DNA from: Winslowiella toletana
Lineage (GTDB): Bacteria; Pseudomonadota; Gammaproteobacteria; Enterobacterales; Enterobacteriaceae
Direction: 5' to 3'
Assembly: GCF_017875465.1 (NCBI RefSeq)
Contig: NZ_JAGGMQ010000001.1
Span: 3,968,001-4,032,000, forward strand
Length of the DNA: 64,000 nucleotides
In this document: positions 28,166 to 37,724 of the stretch, piece after piece
How positions within the stretch are numbered: position 1 is the stretch's first letter
Layout of the letters: the number at the start of each line of letters is the position of its first letter
Notes under the pieces: model-generated
Seen by the model: the letters and a program-made list of their open reading frames with translations, nothing else
What the model was told of the DNA's origin: nothing
The model's database searches: none
Made by a program: the position numbers and the translations under genes

Positions 28166-29275
28166 ATGACACAGTCGCATCTGATTGCTGAAGTAGCTAA
28201 TCAGCAACAAACGCTCACCGCCGTCATCGAACAGGATGAGCGTGCCGCCTACTTCTATATCTGGCCTGCTGAGCCGTTTCGCACGCAGTTTGCGGTGCGT
28301 GGCTGCTGGCTGCGTAATCTGTTACCTGCTCCCCAACAGGAAGATCGTGAAGCCATGGCGCAGGGGATTGCACCGTTGCTGAGCGCCGAATACTGCCGCA
28401 CGCTGGAAGCCGAACCCCCCCTCGATCCTGCCGGTATCCAGATTATCTGGGAGCCAGCCGACGATGGCGCTGCCGTCTGGTATCAGGGACAACTGCTGGC
28501 GGTGATCCCCGGCTGGAGTCTGTATCAGCAGCAGCAGGTCAGTTTCTCCGCCGGGTGCATCAAAGAAAATCGCCTGACCGCACCGCTCGGTTCCGCCTCA
28601 ACCAATGAACATTATGCGCAGGCTGGTAAACATCGCCTGTTCTGGCGCGACTGGCATGATGGTCATCTGTGGGAACCGATGCAGCGTGAGATGCTGAAGT
28701 GCTACGAAGCACAGTATGGCGAGTCACTAAAGTATTACGCTATCGATCAGGGCAACTGGCCACCGATGGCGATTTCCCAGCACTATCATCAGGGCGTCTG
28801 GTATTTCCTGACGCTGGGGATGAGCATCCGTCCAATGCCGTGGGTCGATTTCCTGTATGAAGATCTGGCGCCGCAATATCGCCGTACTGAACTGGCGATG
28901 GCGATTGATGCCGAAGTAATGACCGAAGATAACGCGGTGCAGATGGCCAGTGCGCTGGCGGGCTTTGCCCATCTTCCCTGGGGCCGTTTAAGCTGGATCG
29001 GTGAAGGCCATACGCTGGAATCAGCCGTTGCGCCGGTCGGTTTTGAAGGCTTTATTCTCTCTGGGGCGCTGGCGCGCGAAGAGGGACAGTTCCCGCTGCC
29101 GAAGCGCGAAGGGGAGAAGGTTAATCTGTTGTGGGCCAGTCCGGTGACCACCGCTGAGCGCGAATTTGCCCAGGCCGATGAGAATGGCGGCTATCAGCTG
29201 GTCGCGCGTCTGCTGCAATATGGTTCTGGTCATATCTTCCGTCCACGTCAGCAGGTGGTGGAGATCGAAAGCTAA
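28166..29275 (+). CDS. Suppressor-of-fused (SUFU)-like domain protein
   Basis: A 369-residue soluble protein whose C-terminal half resembles bacterial SUFU-domain proteins: MPWVDFLYEDLAPQYRRTELAMAI, LAGFAHLPWGRLSWIGEGHTLES, NLLWASPVTTAEREFAQ. In polymorphic toxin loci SUFU proteins often act as immunity factors, which fits its place directly after the Tlde1 pair. The N-terminal half is not recognised. GAGG lies 4 nt before the ATG. The domain call is by pattern recognition only and should be tested by profile search. Confidence 0.55.
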   Translation: MTQSHLIAEVANQQQTLTAVIEQDERAAYFYIWPAEPFRTQFAVRGCWLRNLLPAPQQEDREAMAQGIAPLLSAEYCRTLEAEPPLDPAGIQIIWEPADDGAAVWYQGQLLAVIPGWSLYQQQQVSFSAGCIKENRLTAPLGSASTNEHYAQAGKHRLFWRDWHDGHLWEPMQREMLKCYEAQYGESLKYYAIDQGNWPPMAISQHYHQGVWYFLTLGMSIRPMPWVDFLYEDLAPQYRRTELAMAIDAEVMTEDNAVQMASALAGFAHLPWGRLSWIGEGHTLESAVAPVGFEGFILSGALAREEGQFPLPKREGEKVNLLWASPVTTAEREFAQADENGGYQLVARLLQYGSGHIFRPRQQVVEIES

Positions 29276-29411
29276 ATCCATTCAGCTTAACCCTTGATCG
29301 CGTCGCACAAATCTTTACGCGGAATGTGACGTGGATCGCCTCAAGTTGTCGCCGTGTACGCCGTTAACTCGATCAGGTAATCGTGCCTTTTTCGAGTCAA
29401 GTGGTGTGCAT

Positions 29412-31307
29412 ATGCTAAAAACAACACAATCCCGCTTTACCGTAATACTCATCAGCTTTTTTCTGCTGTTACTGCTGGTGACGGTGGTGGTAATAAAACA
29501 ATTTGTCGCACCGCAACTGACGGCTAATGAGAGTCAGCGCGTACGCTATCAGGTAGATGCGCTGGCGGCGAATATCGTCGAACAGATGAACCGGGTGCAG
29601 GCGCAGCAGCGCAGTATCACAGAAGCCGCCGGTGTGATGGACAGCAGTACCATTGATACCCTGCTGCCGGTGCTGGTTAACCAGTATCAGGACGTAAACG
29701 TATTCGGTGGCGGTATCTGGCCACTGCCAAACCGGCGTGATCCCGCGCGGGAAAAATTCAGCAGCTTTTTTGCCCGCGACAGCAGCAACCAGCTGAAGGT
29801 GAATACCTTCTGGAACTCCGCTGAAGCGCCAAAATATTATGAACAGCCCTGGTACAAGGATGGCATCGCCGCGCCAAAAGGGCAGTGCGCCTGGGCAAAA
29901 GCCTATCAGGATGCCGCCAGTCCTCAGCCGCGTACCAACTGCGCCATGGCGATTTATCGGGACGGCACCGCATGGGGCGTGGCCACCATCGACGTCACTC
30001 TTGGCTTCTTTAACCATCTGGCCAGACAGATGGGTGAAGCAATTCAGGGCCGGGTGCTGATTGTGGAAGCCGATGGCAAAGTGGTCGGCGATGCCGCACT
30101 GGCTGACGGCAGCGCCAAACTGCAAAACCTTAACGATCTGTCACTGCCGATGGCGGCGCCGCTGCATAAACTGTTAGCCACAGCCAATGGCGAACCGACT
30201 CAGCTGGAATACAGCAGCGATGATGGCGACCACACGTTACTGGTGCAGCCGATTGCCGGGAGTCCGTGGTATCTTGCCAGCGATGTCCCTTCCAGCCTGC
30301 TGGTGCAGCAGACCAATTCAATGTTAACCCGTCTGGGCCTGGTGCAGATCCCGCTGGCGGTGATCCTGCTGTTAGTGCTGCTCGGCTTTATCCGCAATAT
30401 GATGAAGCGCCTGGGCGGACTGAATGACAATATTCTTGCGCTCTCCACCGGTGGTGCGGATTTAACCCAGCGTCTGCCAGAGAGCAAAAGCCCGGAATTT
30501 AATGCCGTGGCGCAGAGCTTTAACAATTTTATTGAGTACCTGCAGGGGCTGATGCGCCAGGTGGGCGACAGCGCGCTGGCGATTACTGCCGCTTCACGTG
30601 AGATTGCCAGCGGCAATGCCGATCTTTCATCCCGCACCGAAGAGCAGGCCAGTTCGATTGTTGAAACCGCGGCGTCAATGGAGCAGTTAACTGGCACTGT
30701 GCGTCAGAACGCCGATAACGCCACCCATGCCAATCAGCTGGCCGGTGATGCCTCACAGGTGGCGGCACGCGGTACCGAAGTGGTGCGTCAGGTGGTGTCG
30801 ACTATGGGAGCGATTAACTCCTCGTCGCGCAAAGTGGTGGATATTATCAGCGTGATTGACAGTATCGCCTTCCAGACCAATATCCTGGCGCTTAACGCTG
30901 CGGTAGAAGCGGCGCGCGCCGGTGAGCAGGGTCGTGGTTTTGCGGTGGTGGCGTCTGAAGTCCGCAACCTTGCGCAGCGTTCCGCTAACTCGGCGCGTGA
31001 AATCAAAAAGCTGATTGAAGAGTCGGTAGCCAATATCGACACCGGGAGTCAGCTGGTTGAACAGGCGGGTAGTACCATGGATGAACTGATGCAGGGGGTC
31101 AGCAGTGTCACGACGCTGATGAGCGAGATTATGTCTGCCAGCCGTGAACAGAGTATGGGGATCGATCAGGTTAATATCGCGATTAACCAGCTTGATAGCA
31201 CCACCCAGCAAAACGCCGCGCTGGTGGAGCAGGTCTCTTCTGCTGCCCAGGCGATGGAAGAGCAGAGCGTGCAGCTGGAGCTGGTGGTTAACAGTTTCCG
31301 TCTGTAA
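29412..31307 (+). CDS. Methyl-accepting chemotaxis protein
   Basis: A chemoreceptor of 631 residues from the ATG at 29412. TM1 (about 10-30) and a periplasmic double-Cache-type sensor (about 31-300, with [10 protein letters not shown], a family hallmark) come first. TM2 (about 308-330), a HAMP domain and the cytoplasmic signalling rod follow. The rod tip is [44 protein letters not shown]. It ends in SFRL, so the CheR/CheB-tethering pentapeptide NWETF is absent and it would be a low-abundance type receptor. An upstream in-frame ATG (29331) adds 27 unconserved residues. Ligand unknown; a dCache fold suggests amino acids or organic acids. Confidence 0.9.
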   Translation: MLKTTQSRFTVILISFFLLLLLVTVVVIKQFVAPQLTANESQRVRYQVDALAANIVEQMNRVQAQQRSITEAAGVMDSSTIDTLLPVLVNQYQDVNVFGGGIWPLPNRRDPAREKFSSFFARDSSNQLKVNTFWNSAEAPKYYEQPWYKDGIAAPKGQCAWAKAYQDAASPQPRTNCAMAIYRDGTAWGVATIDVTLGFFNHLARQMGEAIQGRVLIVEADGKVVGDAALADGSAKLQNLNDLSLPMAAPLHKLLATANGEPTQLEYSSDDGDHTLLVQPIAGSPWYLASDVPSSLLVQQTNSMLTRLGLVQIPLAVILLLVLLGFIRNMMKRLGGLNDNILALSTGGADLTQRLPESKSPEFNAVAQSFNNFIEYLQGLMRQVGDSALAITAASREIASGNADLSSRTEEQASSIVETAASMEQLTGTVRQNADNATHANQLAGDASQVAARGTEVVRQVVSTMGAINSSSRKVVDIISVIDSIAFQTNILALNAAVEAARAGEQGRGFAVVASEVRNLAQRSANSAREIKKLIEESVANIDTGSQLVEQAGSTMDELMQGVSSVTTLMSEIMSASREQSMGIDQVNIAINQLDSTTQQNAALVEQVSSAAQAMEEQSVQLELVVNSFRL

Positions 31308-31330
31308 TGGCCCTTAACTGAGAATGGTTA

Positions 31331-31363
31331 TCAGGCGGAATTTACCCCGCCTGAGTTTTTTTT
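31331..31363 (+). terminator. Intrinsic terminator after the chemoreceptor
   Basis: Perfect 8-bp stem TCAGGCGG/CCGCCTGA followed within 2 nt by eight consecutive T. Confidence 0.92.
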
Positions 31364-31452
31364 GTCACATTTGTCATCAATTCGCACGATTTCATACGGT
31401 AAATCTGGCCAGGGATATGTCAGAATAGTGAGATTAGTCCTAAGGAGCTGTC

Positions 31453-31986
31453 ATGTCCGCGATAGAAGTCATCCTGGTCGACCATCTTGATCGTCCGACC
31501 GGCCGTATGGAAAAGCTGGAAGTACACGAGAAAGGGTTGCTGCATCGCGCTGTGACGGTCTACGTGTTTAACTCACAACATCAGTTGCTGCTGCAGCAGC
31601 GCGCCAGTGATAAATATCACTGCGGCGGCTTGTGGAGCAATACCTGCTGTGGCCATCCTTACCCGCTGGAATCGACGCAGCACGCGGCGGAACGTCGCCT
31701 GTTCGAAGAGATGGGCATGCGTCTGACCCTGACGCCGATGTTTGAATTAAGTTACAACCTGCCAATGAGCAACGGACTGACTGAGCACGAGTATGGTCAC
31801 GTCTTTTTTGCGGTCAGTGACGATCTGCCAAGGCTTAACCCGCAGGAAGCGGATAGCTGGCGTTATGCCTCCGTTGAGGAGGTCGCGCAGCAGATTAAGC
31901 AGGATCCCGAGGCGTTTACGCCATGGTTTTTGCATACCTTCGCACGTATTCCGCAGCAGCTGACATACTTTACCCGCAAAATATAA
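31453..31986 (+). CDS. idi: Isopentenyl-diphosphate delta-isomerase (type I)
   Basis: Nudix-fold enzyme of 177 residues that interconverts isopentenyl and dimethylallyl diphosphate for isoprenoid synthesis. The catalytic Cys is in SNTCCGHPYP (about residue 65) and the catalytic Glu in LTEHEYGHVFF (about 115). The Nudix-like helix is AAERRLFEEMGM. The Shine-Dalgarno is AAGGAG. It is a single gene bounded by terminators on both sides. No carotenoid or other isoprenoid gene is nearby. Confidence 0.95.
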   Translation: MSAIEVILVDHLDRPTGRMEKLEVHEKGLLHRAVTVYVFNSQHQLLLQQRASDKYHCGGLWSNTCCGHPYPLESTQHAAERRLFEEMGMRLTLTPMFELSYNLPMSNGLTEHEYGHVFFAVSDDLPRLNPQEADSWRYASVEEVAQQIKQDPEAFTPWFLHTFARIPQQLTYFTRKI

Positions 31987-32009
31987 AGGCCGGGTCACCC
32001 CGGCCTTTT
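31985..32009. terminator. Bidirectional terminator between idi and MFS gene
   Basis: 10-bp perfect stem AAAGGCCGGG/CCCGGCCTTT with a TCAC loop. A/T tracts on both sides serve idi on the plus strand and the convergent transporter on the minus strand. Confidence 0.9.
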
Positions 32010-32011
32010 AA

Positions 32012-33481
32012 TTAGTGCGCAAAGTCCTCGGCATCAACGTCGTAGCCAGATGGCTCCCAGCGCATCAATACCATCGCCAGTAAGCCAATCACCGGCGCGA
32101 AAGCAATCACCCAGAACACGCCGGTATCCAGCATTGCCGCCAGTACCGGGAACAGGAACAGCGACAGGGTTGAGCTGGCGCGTACCACTGTCTGATTAAA
32201 GCCAACGCCGACGCCACGCAGTGAGGTCGGGTAGCTTAAAGAGGCGTAAGTCATGGTGTGCGCGCCGGGACCAAAGCCCTGGCCCAGCAGGAACAGCGCC
32301 AGCATGGCGATGGCGAATGCCGCTTCTCCGGCGCCATCCGGGCGTCCGGTCAGCGCCAGTCCAAGCAGCGCGACCAGCTGGAAACTGTAACCGAGTACGG
32401 TCATTTTCCACGCGCCAAAGCGCGGCACCAGGCGAACTGCGAGTATCCCACCAACAAAAGCAAACAGCAGATTCAGCGCCAGCGAGATCAGAATGGTGGT
32501 CAGCAATGACTGCGCGAGGAAACTGGAGATAATGACCGGCAGGCCAAAGGCCACCGCGTTATAGGCAAACGGTGAGACAGTGGAGATAATGGTCGCCAGC
32601 ACAGTACGTTTCAGATAGATCCCTTTCAGCAATTCACCGTAGTTACTCCAGCTGGCGCGCCGCGTGGGTTTGGCTGGCGTGAGGTCAGCGTCCTCGGCAA
32701 CATGCGCATTGATGCCATAGGAATTGCGCAGAATATGGGCCGCCCCCTTAAGATCGCCCTGATTGGCCGCCCAGACCGGCGATTCACTCATATAGCGACT
32801 ACGAATCGCAATAATGATCAACGCAGGCACCGCGCCAAAGCCAAGGATCAGACGCCACAGCCAGTCGGTATGGCTCTCCGGCAACACCGCATACAGCAGC
32901 AGCACCAGCAGATAAGAGGTGCTGATCGCCGCGTACCAGGTCGGACACCACATAGCAATACTGGCGGCTTTATTGCCGCGCCCCTTCAGCTTTGAGAACT
33001 CAGCGAGAAACGCCATCGCCACCGGCAGGTCAATCCCGACCCCCATACCCATCACAAAACGGGCGGCAGCCAGCACATACTCATTTGGCGCAAAGGCGCA
33101 GGCCAGCGCAGCAAAGACAAAAAACAGCATATCGGCCATAAATACGCGATAGCGGCCAATTTTATCGGTGAGATAGCCGCCAATCAGCGCACCGACAATC
33201 GCGCCAAAAGTGATCGCTGAGGCGACCATACCGGTACCGGCCGGTGTCAGATTAAATTCGCGCGTAATATCTTTAATACCAAACGCCAGCGAGCCGAGAT
33301 CGTAGGCGTCAAGAAATACGCCACCGAGCGCGATGCCGATGACGATGCGCGCATTGCTGCGTGACTGACTGCTATGGTTAACCAGTTGCGAGACGTCAGC
33401 CGCGCTGCGAATCATTTCCGCCTTGCCAGACGGCGCTTCCCCTGCCAGCGCGACGTGCGCCGAAGATGTAATTTCAGACAT
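32012..33481 (-). CDS. MFS transporter, sugar/aromatic-acid porter type
   Basis: A 489-residue inner-membrane carrier with twelve spans after a ~45-residue hydrophilic N-terminus. It shows the MFS loop motif GGYLTDKIGRYRVF between TM2 and TM3, the TM1 motif GGVFLDAYDLGSLAFGIKDI, and ARFVMGMGVGIDLPVAMAFLAEF. Together these place it with metabolite:H+ symporters (the DAYD-type TM1 is seen in aromatic acid and phthalate carriers). Substrate unassigned. It is divergent from osmF across a 245-bp gap. Confidence 0.8.
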   Translation of the reverse strand: MSEITSSAHVALAGEAPSGKAEMIRSAADVSQLVNHSSQSRSNARIVIGIALGGVFLDAYDLGSLAFGIKDITREFNLTPAGTGMVASAITFGAIVGALIGGYLTDKIGRYRVFMADMLFFVFAALACAFAPNEYVLAAARFVMGMGVGIDLPVAMAFLAEFSKLKGRGNKAASIAMWCPTWYAAISTSYLLVLLLYAVLPESHTDWLWRLILGFGAVPALIIIAIRSRYMSESPVWAANQGDLKGAAHILRNSYGINAHVAEDADLTPAKPTRRASWSNYGELLKGIYLKRTVLATIISTVSPFAYNAVAFGLPVIISSFLAQSLLTTILISLALNLLFAFVGGILAVRLVPRFGAWKMTVLGYSFQLVALLGLALTGRPDGAGEAAFAIAMLALFLLGQGFGPGAHTMTYASLSYPTSLRGVGVGFNQTVVRASSTLSLFLFPVLAAMLDTGVFWVIAFAPVIGLLAMVLMRWEPSGYDVDAEDFAH

Positions 33482-33669
33482 GATGTTGTGAACACATTAT
33501 TAGAATGGAACCAGCAGCATACTCAGCCCCGGCCGGGCGTTAAATTCTTTCTGGTTATAAGTTACAACCGTTTGGTGGTTGATAAGGCGAGCGGAAAGCT
33601 GTTATCGACGTCAGTTGTGGAGAGAAGCACGTTTTTCCTGCTTTGTGCCCAGCGACCGCAAGATTTGCG

Positions 33670-33676
33670 CTACGCT
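33670..33676 (+). promoter_or_regulatory. Candidate sigma-S-type -10 box upstream of osmF
   Basis: CTACGCT preceded by G resembles the RpoS-preferred extended -10 (CTAcacT) and lies 50 bp before the osmF start. E. coli osmF is RpoS- and osmolarity-dependent. The surrounding 245-bp gap contains no other gene. Confidence 0.4.
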
Positions 33677-33726
33677 GAAAGAGCTTGCTTAAGGGCATGT
33701 TTAATCAATGATAAGGATAAAAAAAG

Positions 33727-34647
33727 ATGACTTTCAACGCATTGCGTAGCGGGTTACTGGGATTTGCCGCACTGATGACGCTGGCCGGGACGGCGTCGGC
33801 GGCCGATCCGGTGCGTGTCGGTTCAAAAATTGATACTGAAGGCTCATTGCTGGGCAATATCATTCTGCAGGTGCTGGATAAACACGGGGTGAAAACCGTG
33901 AATAAAATTCAGCTCGGTAATACGCAGGTGGTGCGCGGCGCCATTACCGCCGGTGAGCTGGATATCTACCCTGAATATACCGGCAACGGCGCGTTTTTCT
34001 TTAATGATGAGAAGGATGCGGCGTGGAAAAATGCCAAAGCCGGGTTTGAGAAGGTGAAAACCCTCGACCAGCAGAAAAATCAGCTGACGTGGTTAACCCC
34101 GGCGCCAGCCAATAACACCTGGACCATCGCGGTACGCAGCGATGTGGCACAGAAGAATCAGCTGCACTCGCTTGACGATCTCAGCCGTTATCTGAAGTCG
34201 GGTGGTGAGTTCAAACTGGCGGCGTCGGCGGAGTTTATTGAACGTGCTGATGCGCTGCCGGCGTTTCAGAAAGCCTACGGCTTCCAGCTAAAGCAGGATC
34301 AGCTGCTGTCGCTGGCCGGTGGTGATACCGCGGTAACAATTAAAGCTGCCGCGCAGCAAACCTCCGGCGTCAATGCCGCGATGGCTTATGGCACCGATGG
34401 TCCGGTGGCGGCGCTGGGCCTGCAAACCCTGAGCGATCCGAAAGGCGTACAGCCAATCTATGCGCCTGCTCCGGTGGTGCGCGCCGCGGTGCTGAAGCAG
34501 TATCCGGATATCGCAAAATGGTTGCAGCCGGTATTTAGCTCACTGGATGAAAAAACGCTGCAACAGCTGAATGCCAAAATCGCGGTGGAAGGGCAGGACG
34601 CGAAAAGCGTGGCGGCCGACTATCTGAAACAGAAAAAACTGCTGTAA
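33727..34647 (+). CDS. osmF: OsmF, betaine-type ABC transporter binding protein
   Basis: Periplasmic solute-binding protein (306 residues) of the OpuAC/ProX-like family, serving the low-affinity glycine betaine importer OsmF-YehYXW. Signal peptide 1-25 (cleavage after TASA). Nearly identical blocks to E. coli OsmF: VGSKIDTEGSLLGNIILQVL, GELDIYPEYTGNGAFFF, LTPAPANNTWTIAVR, LAGGDTAVTIKAAAQQTSGVNAAMAYGTDGPVAALGLQTLSDP. It is the first gene of the operon; a hairpin separates it from yehY. Confidence 0.95.
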   Translation: MTFNALRSGLLGFAALMTLAGTASAADPVRVGSKIDTEGSLLGNIILQVLDKHGVKTVNKIQLGNTQVVRGAITAGELDIYPEYTGNGAFFFNDEKDAAWKNAKAGFEKVKTLDQQKNQLTWLTPAPANNTWTIAVRSDVAQKNQLHSLDDLSRYLKSGGEFKLAASAEFIERADALPAFQKAYGFQLKQDQLLSLAGGDTAVTIKAAAQQTSGVNAAMAYGTDGPVAALGLQTLSDPKGVQPIYAPAPVVRAAVLKQYPDIAKWLQPVFSSLDEKTLQQLNAKIAVEGQDAKSVAADYLKQKKLL

Positions 34648-34652
34648 GTCGC

Positions 34653-34684
34653 CGTGCAGACGCGATTATCGCGGCGTCTGCACG
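34653..34684 (+). promoter_or_regulatory. Intercistronic hairpin osmF-yehY
   Basis: Perfect 11-bp inverted repeat CGTGCAGACGC/GCGTCTGCACG with a 10-nt loop, located just after the osmF stop. There is no T run. Such elements commonly keep binding-protein mRNA abundant relative to the downstream permease. Confidence 0.7.
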
Positions 34685-34735
34685 TCCGTAATCTGCGCCA
34701 GGTGGATGCCGATCCGCTGGCTGAACGGAGTCATT

Positions 34736-35896
34736 TTGCGAATCACACTGTATAACCGCGTGTTGCTGGTTTTGATGCTGCTGATGCTGATTGCCATCAG
34801 TACGCTGCCTTTCCTGACTTATGCTGCTAATCGTCTGGTCTCTGGTCAGCCGCTAATGCTGTGGTCGCTGCTGGACGGCGTCAATGGCTTGCTGCTGTTG
34901 CCGGTGCTGTTGCTGTTTCTGCTGGCCTGGCGTCCGGTGACGCGTGGCAATCTGACGCTGGTGGTGATCCTCAGTGAAATCCTGCTTACTCTGCTGGTGG
35001 CGTTTAGTGGCCACCAGGCGACAACGCTGGCGCAGCAGGGCAGTCCGCTGGCGCGCACCGCCTTCGGCAGCGGTCTGTGGCTGGCGGCGGCGCTGTGCCT
35101 GTTGATCGCCGCAGATGCGCTGACGCGCGCCACGCACAGCGCCTTCTGGCGGCTGTTGCTCAATGCTCAGATGTGGCTGCCGGTGATTGCGCTGCTGCTG
35201 CTGGGTCAGCTCGATCAGCTGGCGCTGTTAAAAGAGTACGTTAACCGCCATGAAGTGTTTGATCAGGCGCTGTCACGTCATCTGTTGCTGCTGGTCAGTA
35301 CTCTGCTGCCGACACTGTTGCTGGGACTGCCACTGGGCCTGCTCTGTTACCGCCAGCCGCGCTGGCAGTCATCAGTGTTTGCGCTGCTGAATATTATTCA
35401 GACCGTGCCATCGGTGGCGCTGTTTGGCCTGCTGATTGCGCCACTGGCGGGACTCGCCAGGAGCTTTCCGCTACTGGCGGGTCTTGGCATCAGCGGCATC
35501 GGTATGGCGCCAGCGCTGATTGCTTTGGTGCTGTATGCGTTGTTGCCGCTGGTGCGCAGCGTGGTTGCCGGATTGCAGCAGGTGCCTGCCGGGGTGATTG
35601 AGACGGCCAGAGGCATGGGCATGACGCGGATGCAGGTATTCTGGCATGCGGAAGCGCCACTGGCGTTGCCGGTGATGCTGAGTGGTCTGCGGGTGGTGGC
35701 GGTGCAAACCGTCGGCATGGCGGTGATAGCCGCGCTGATCGGTGCCGGTGGATTTGGCGCAATTATCTTTCAGGGCTTACTGAGTAGTGCGCTGGAGCTG
35801 GTGCTGCTCGGGGTGATCCCGGTGATTGCCATGGCGGTGGTGGTCGATGCGCTGTTTAAATTTGTGATTTCACTGCTGGAGGCGGAACGCCGATGA
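34736..35896 (+). CDS. yehY: YehY, betaine ABC transporter permease
   Basis: Inner-membrane permease of 386 residues from a TTG start with GGAG 5 nt upstream. This start aligns the N-terminus with E. coli YehY. An ATG at 34706 would add ten residues but has its Shine-Dalgarno too close. An N-terminal four-span extension precedes the BPD-transport domain (about 195-380), which contains LLNIIQTVPSVALFGLLIAPLAGLA and the EAA loop GVIETARGMGMTRMQVFWHAEAPLALPV. It overlaps yehX by 4 bp (ATGA). Confidence 0.92.
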   Translation: MRITLYNRVLLVLMLLMLIAISTLPFLTYAANRLVSGQPLMLWSLLDGVNGLLLLPVLLLFLLAWRPVTRGNLTLVVILSEILLTLLVAFSGHQATTLAQQGSPLARTAFGSGLWLAAALCLLIAADALTRATHSAFWRLLLNAQMWLPVIALLLLGQLDQLALLKEYVNRHEVFDQALSRHLLLLVSTLLPTLLLGLPLGLLCYRQPRWQSSVFALLNIIQTVPSVALFGLLIAPLAGLARSFPLLAGLGISGIGMAPALIALVLYALLPLVRSVVAGLQQVPAGVIETARGMGMTRMQVFWHAEAPLALPVMLSGLRVVAVQTVGMAVIAALIGAGGFGAIIFQGLLSSALELVLLGVIPVIAMAVVVDALFKFVISLLEAERR

Positions 35897-36828
35897 TCCA
35901 CTTTGACCAGGTGAGTAAGTATTTTAATGGCAATGCGGCGGTCAGTGACTTAACCCTGAATATAGCTGAAGGCGAATTTACCGTGCTGATTGGCACCTCC
36001 GGCTCGGGCAAGTCCACCACCCTGAAAATGATTAACCGGCTGATTGAGCATGATGCCGGCGCCATTCGTTTTGCCGGAGAAGAGATCCGCAGTTTTAATC
36101 CGCAGACTTTGCGGCGTCGCATGGGGTATGCGATTCAGTCGATCGGTCTGTTTCCGCACTGGACGGTGGAGAAGAATATCGCCACCGTGCCGTCGCTGCT
36201 TAACTGGCCGAAAGCGCGTATTGATGAGCGGGTAAGCGAGCTGCTGGCCTTGCTGAATCTGGATAACGCATTTCGCCAGCGCTATCCGCATCAGCTGTCC
36301 GGTGGTCAGCAGCAGCGGGTTGGGGTGGCGCGCGCACTGGCGGCCGATCCGGAAGTACTGCTGATGGACGAACCTTTCGGTGCGCTCGATCCGGTGACTC
36401 GCGCCGCGCTACAGCAGGAGATTATCCGTATTCATCAGCTGTCGGGGCGTACCATCGTACTGGTTACGCACGATATTGATGAAGCCCTGGCGCTGGCGGA
36501 TAAAATTGTGCTGATGGATGGCGGGCGTGTCATTCAGCAGGGTACGCCAGTTGAGCTGTTAACCCGTCCGGCCACGGCTTTTGTGCGAGATTTTTTTGGT
36601 CGCAGCGAGCTGGGCGTACGTCTGCTGTCGCTGGGCAATGCTGGCGCTACCGCCAGGCGTGGCGAGTGGCTGGACGCGGAACCGGTGGCATCCGATATCA
36701 CCTTACGCGAGGCGCTTTCGCTGTTTATTGGCCGGCAGACCGATAAATTGCCGGTAGTGGATCAGCAGCAGAAGCCGCTCGGCGTGCTGCATTTTATCGA
36801 TCTGTTGCGTCAGCGGGAGGCAATATGA
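35893..36828 (+). CDS. yehX: YehX, betaine ABC transporter ATPase
   Basis: A 311-residue ABC ATPase: Walker [11 protein letters not shown] (about residue 36), signature [15 protein letters not shown], Walker [14 protein letters not shown], and H-loop [11 protein letters not shown]-terminal CBS-like portion ([34 protein letters not shown]) is typical of betaine importers, where it senses ionic strength. It is translationally coupled to both neighbours by 4-bp overlaps. Confidence 0.94.
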   Translation: MIHFDQVSKYFNGNAAVSDLTLNIAEGEFTVLIGTSGSGKSTTLKMINRLIEHDAGAIRFAGEEIRSFNPQTLRRRMGYAIQSIGLFPHWTVEKNIATVPSLLNWPKARIDERVSELLALLNLDNAFRQRYPHQLSGGQQQRVGVARALAADPEVLLMDEPFGALDPVTRAALQQEIIRIHQLSGRTIVLVTHDIDEALALADKIVLMDGGRVIQQGTPVELLTRPATAFVRDFFGRSELGVRLLSLGNAGATARRGEWLDAEPVASDITLREALSLFIGRQTDKLPVVDQQQKPLGVLHFIDLLRQREAI

Positions 36829-37559
36829 TGCGCTGGCTGCGCGATCCGTTGCTGTGGCTGCTGATGTTATTTATCGCGCTGCTGCTGGCGTTGCCACACA
36901 GTGGTGCGCTGTTTGCTTACTGGTTTCCGCAACTGGAGCGGCCGCTGTATCAGCAGGATAGCTTTGCCCGGCTGGCACTGGCGCATATCGAGCTGGTGGC
37001 AATCTCCAGCCTGCTGGCGACACTGCTGGGGGTGGGCGCAGGGATACTGGTTACGCGTGGCGCCGGACGTGAGTTTCGTTCGCTGGTGGAGACGCTGGTG
37101 GCGGCCGGACAAACCTTCCCGCCGGTGGCGGTGCTGGCGATTGCGGTGCCGGTGATGGGGTTTGGCGATCGACCGGCGATCATTGCGCTGTTGCTGTACG
37201 GACTGTTGCCGATTTTGCAGGCCACGCTGGCCGGGATCAGCGCGGTACCCGCCAGCGCGCGGGAGATTGCCGAAGGTACAGGCATGAGCGCATGGCAGAT
37301 TTTAACCAAAGTGGAGCTGCCACTGGCGGCGCCGGTGATCCTTGCAGGTGTGCGCACCTCGGTGATCATCAATATCGGTACCGCGGCCATCGCCTCAACG
37401 GTCGGCGCGAAAACCCTTGGCTCACCGGTGATTATCGGCCTGAGCGGCTTTAATACCGCTTATATTATTCAGGGCGCGGTACTGGTGGCCCTGCTGGCGA
37501 TTGTCACTGACAGAGTGTTTGAACGACTATTGCAGCGGCTTAAGAAGCATGCAGAATAA
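36825..37559 (+). CDS. yehW: YehW, betaine ABC transporter permease
   Basis: A 244-residue permease with about six spans and the BPD-transport EAA loop ([29 protein letters not shown]). Last gene of osmF-yehYXW. Its final 20 bp overlap the convergent 3' end of yohO on the other strand. Confidence 0.93.
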   Translation: MMRWLRDPLLWLLMLFIALLLALPHSGALFAYWFPQLERPLYQQDSFARLALAHIELVAISSLLATLLGVGAGILVTRGAGREFRSLVETLVAAGQTFPPVAVLAIAVPVMGFGDRPAIIALLLYGLLPILQATLAGISAVPASAREIAEGTGMSAWQILTKVELPLAAPVILAGVRTSVIINIGTAAIASTVGAKTLGSPVIIGLSGFNTAYIIQGAVLVALLAIVTDRVFERLLQRLKKHAE

Positions 37560-37647
37560 TGGCGTAGCCCACCAGCATCAGACCGCCAACGCCGCCGATA
37601 GCCAAAACCAGGAAGCCAGAGATAATCGCAACTTTTTGCAGGTTCAT
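37540..37647 (-). CDS. yohO: YohO, 35-residue membrane microprotein
   Basis: A short ORF on the minus strand reading [20 protein letters not shown] and ending YAIILHAS. It has the same length as E. coli YohO (35 aa) and shares the Val-Ala-x-Ile start, the IGGVGG-x-MLxGY core and its position between yehW and mlrA. A single hydrophobic span covers residues 6-32. The Shine-Dalgarno is AAAGG. The 3' end overlaps yehW tail-to-tail by 20 bp. A terminator lies just upstream (37664-37700), so it needs its own promoter or read-through; TATGAT on the minus strand near 37685 is a candidate -10. Confidence 0.85.
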   Translation of the reverse strand: MNLQKVAIISGFLVLAIGGVGGLMLVGYAIILHAS

Positions 37648-37663
37648 TGCCGTGCCTTTTAAC

Positions 37664-37700
37664 AAAAAAAAGAGGGCGGATCATAACGCGATCCGTCCTC
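37664..37700 (-). terminator. Terminator after the DUF3833 gene
   Basis: On the minus strand an 11-bp stem (37690-37700 with 37672-37682, one G-U pair) with a 7-nt loop is followed by eight T. It ends the mlrA-to-DUF3833 transcript before yohO. Confidence 0.88.
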
Positions 37701-37724
37701 TCAGCATAGGCGATTAAAGCGTTT

